Below are positions 25,037 through 27,040 of a stretch of 27,040 bases of DNA, piece by piece. The notes below the pieces were generated by a model that did no database searches, had not been told where the DNA came from, and saw only the letters and a list, made by a program, of their open reading frames with translations. This DNA comes from Bacteroidia bacterium. GTDB taxonomy: Bacteria > Bacteroidota > Bacteroidia > Bacteroidales > Azobacteroidaceae. The position numbers and the translations under genes were made by a program. The DNA lies in contig BNTT01000029.1 in NCBI GenBank assembly GCA_025996815.1, positions 1-27,040 of the forward strand, read 5' to 3'. Position 1 is the stretch's first letter, and each line of letters opens with the position of its first letter.

Positions 25037-27040
25037 ATGAAAACAAAAATTTTAATAGCCCTGTTCGTCATGAGCGGGTTTTACGCCTCTTTCGCACAAA
25101 AGCAGGCAAGTTATCCTGTTGGTGGAGCGGACAATGCAACGCCGTCCAAGTCTATGTACTTTTCTTGGATAAACAATGCCTGGGAAGGGTCAACAGAGAA
25201 GCAGACATTACAGAATTACGAGTTCTTCAAATGGCTGTATGACGCTTATGGTATGACATTGGATATTTATTTGTTCGATTCGGGAAATATCGACGGTAGC
25301 CTGATTTCGTGGATGCCGCCGATAAAAGATGATGCAGAACAGGCTTATGAGGTCGGCACACTTCCGCTTTCCGACCGGGTTGATTTGCCTCGTCAAGTCT
25401 GGCTGAATAAAGCTTTTTATGCCGGAGCACCTCATTATAAGCACAAATTTCCCAACGGACTGACGGAAATTAAGGCTCTTTTCGGAAAAACAGGCACCCG
25501 CCTCGGCGTATGGTTAGGTCCTGATGGTTTTGGTACAACGCCTGCCGATGCTGATTATCGGCGCAATTTTCTGGTAGGTTTGGCGAAAGATTACAACTTG
25601 GCACTTTTCAAATTCGACAATTGCTGTTCGCCTTTGCGCACCGAAAAAAGAGGCGAATTTACCCGCATGATGCAAGAAGTGCGTCAGCATGTTCCTGATT
25701 TAATTGCCCTCAACCACCGGATTAACTTAGATGAAGAAGCCTTGAAACAGATGACCACTTTTCTGTGGGGAGGGCTGGAAACATACGTCGATATTCTCAT
25801 CAACAACAACCGGACTGCCACCCATGCCCGTGTCAAAAATTTAGACCGCGGATTACCGCCTGATTTACAACGGCTCACCGAAGACCACGGCGTTTGCCTG
25901 TCTTCCTGTTTGGATTATTGGCAGGACGACCTTATTTTGCAGGCTTTCAATCGCAACCTCATCATGGCACCCGAAATATACGGAAATCCATGGTTGCTGC
26001 GAGATAGAGAGTTGGCAGAATTGGCACATATTTTCAATCTGCATCGCAAATACAACGACATATTGGTGAATGGAAAAGCGTTGCCGGAAGCACTCTATGG
26101 CAAATATGCCGTATCACGCGGAAACGACGACACCCGCTTGCTCACTTTCGTCAATTTGGGCTGGGAACGCGAAGAACATACGCTTACGGTCGGGGACGGT
26201 ATCGGCATCAAAGGCAAAGGCACCTACGAAGTGCGCCAGTATCATCCGACAGAAAGGATATTGGGCTACGTGCAAGCCGAGGAATCCCTGCCTGTGACGG
26301 TGGAACCCTTTCGCTCGGCTTTGGTGCGCGTGACACCGGTTGATAAGAGCGGTGCCGGCATCAACGGTATTGATTATCAGGTATTAAAAGACAAGGAAGG
26401 CGAACCCGTAGAGATAGAACTCTTGGGCGCCCCCGGAAAAACATATCAGATTTCCCTGAAAGGCGGTTTGGACAATGTGATGATTGACGGGAAAAAGGTA
26501 AAACAAAACGATGGGAAATACACTGTTTCGTTCGCCGGCAGTAAACTGAAAAACGACCACCACCGCAAGTTAAACGCTTCCTTTACGAAAATACCTGTTC
26601 CTGCCGATGCCGAAAAACAGTTGGAAACACTCTTCTTTGGCTTAGACAACAATGCAATGGAAGTCCGCAGCCTGAAACGCTCAGGTGAAACGGCTATTCC
26701 GCAAGTGAAAGCGGCACGGGATGCCTTTTTTGAAAGTCCGCTTTTCGTTGAATTGGGAATATGGGACAAACAACTGTTTGATGGAAATCCCGAAACAGGT
26801 TTTTCGCATCATCGTAGCCGCTACGAAGCAATTCAGGAAATCGCATCAAAACCGGATTACAAATGGGGGATTTTTCGCTTGGACTTAGGCACTGTCACCG
26901 TTTTAGACAGTGTAGTGTTCAAAGGCGTATCACCAAACTACCAATGTCTTGAAGTAGAGGCATCTGCCAACCTTGATACATGGGAAAAATTGGCTTTTAC
27001 CCTATCCGAAAGACAAGTCCGCATCCTTACACAAGGAAAG
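25037..27040 (+). CDS. GH36-like (clan GH-D) secreted glycosidase with discoidin-like domain, 3' partial
   Basis: The frame opens at 25037 and stays open for 668 codons to the right edge. The signal peptide MKTKILIALFVMSGFYASFA is cleaved near FAQ-KQ and has no lipobox. The barrel carries TRLGVWLGPDGFG, then NLALFKFDNC with Asp 194, matching the nucleophile strand of GH27/GH36 alpha-galactosidases (K-x-D-x-C/N), and VPDLIALNHRIN on the next strand. Residues about 360-430 look like the C-terminal beta-sandwich usual after such barrels. About residues 570-640 (LFDGNPETGFSHH, FRLDLGTVTVLDSVVFKGV) resemble an F5/8 type C sugar-binding domain continuing past the edge. The substrate is probably an alpha-linked galactoside or related sugar; GH36-like barrels with other specificities exist. 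The upstream gap is 27 nt. Confidence 0.72.
   Translation, partial: MKTKILIALFVMSGFYASFAQKQASYPVGGADNATPSKSMYFSWINNAWEGSTEKQTLQNYEFFKWLYDAYGMTLDIYLFDSGNIDGSLISWMPPIKDDAEQAYEVGTLPLSDRVDLPRQVWLNKAFYAGAPHYKHKFPNGLTEIKALFGKTGTRLGVWLGPDGFGTTPADADYRRNFLVGLAKDYNLALFKFDNCCSPLRTEKRGEFTRMMQEVRQHVPDLIALNHRINLDEEALKQMTTFLWGGLETYVDILINNNRTATHARVKNLDRGLPPDLQRLTEDHGVCLSSCLDYWQDDLILQAFNRNLIMAPEIYGNPWLLRDRELAELAHIFNLHRKYNDILVNGKALPEALYGKYAVSRGNDDTRLLTFVNLGWEREEHTLTVGDGIGIKGKGTYEVRQYHPTERILGYVQAEESLPVTVEPFRSALVRVTPVDKSGAGINGIDYQVLKDKEGEPVEIELLGAPGKTYQISLKGGLDNVMIDGKKVKQNDGKYTVSFAGSKLKNDHHRKLNASFTKIPVPADAEKQLETLFFGLDNNAMEVRSLKRSGETAIPQVKAARDAFFESPLFVELGIWDKQLFDGNPETGFSHHRSRYEAIQEIASKPDYKWGIFRLDLGTVTVLDSVVFKGVSPNYQCLEVEASANLDTWEKLAFTLSERQVRILTQGK

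Noticed and set aside
1..27040. CRISPR arrays, tRNA or rRNA genes, transposases, phage genes
   Set aside because: No regularly spaced repeats, cloverleaf-like sequences or mobile-element proteins were seen; the repeats present are short palindromes or a two-copy tandem.

Overview
The window looks like a Bacteroidota chromosome, most likely Bacteroidales. Three things suggest this: lipoproteins whose acylated Cys is followed by acidic residues (CKDD, CKEDE, CGEDD types), promoter elements of the TAnnTTTG type, and start codons without Shine-Dalgarno sequences. The genus cannot be read from the sequence. There are no RNA genes, transposases or CRISPR arrays. The locus is a dense glycan-degradation cluster in which nearly every gene encodes an exported carbohydrate-active protein. 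All intact genes are on the + strand except one GH10 gene. No intact SusC/SusD pair, regulator or sugar-catabolic gene is present.

Layout. (1) At 3-2288, a 5'-cut DUF5722-like TIM-barrel protein. (2) At 2460-8264, three lipoproteins with Ig-like spacers carry, in order, a GH43/GH32-like propeller, a mutarotase-like sandwich and a GH99/GH71-like barrel with a C-terminal CBM9-like domain. (3) At 8317-17794, three consecutive divergent GH106 (alpha-L-rhamnosidase family) lipoproteins; the first two overlap by 4 bp. (4) At 17795-18131, a spacer with palindromic repeats, a C10 tract, a promoter -7 element and a short apparent SusC/TonB-receptor fossil. (5) At 18132-20588, an 818-residue internally duplicated propeller-like secreted protein of unknown function. 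(6) At 20612-20961, a broken GH28-like pectinase remnant and a truncated gene start. (7) At 22302-20962 (- strand), a GC-rich GH10 gene with its own well-formed promoter. (8) At 22476-27040, a Big_2/DUF4998-like/F5-8C binding lipoprotein, an InlB-repeat plus TIM-barrel lipoprotein, and a right-cut GH36-like enzyme with a discoidin-like domain.

How it may work together (inference). Lipoproteins with acidic residues after the lipid Cys are probably surface exposed and act as endo-enzymes or binders. The GH106 lipoproteins lack that signal and are probably periplasmic exo-rhamnosidases. Three rhamnosidases plus a dead pectinase suggest a rhamnose-rich plant glycan, such as rhamnogalacturonan decorations, or a rhamnosylated exopolysaccharide. 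The fossils show that the locus was remodelled: an importer and a pectinase appear to have been lost and a GH10 gene gained. Uptake would then depend on a transporter outside the window.
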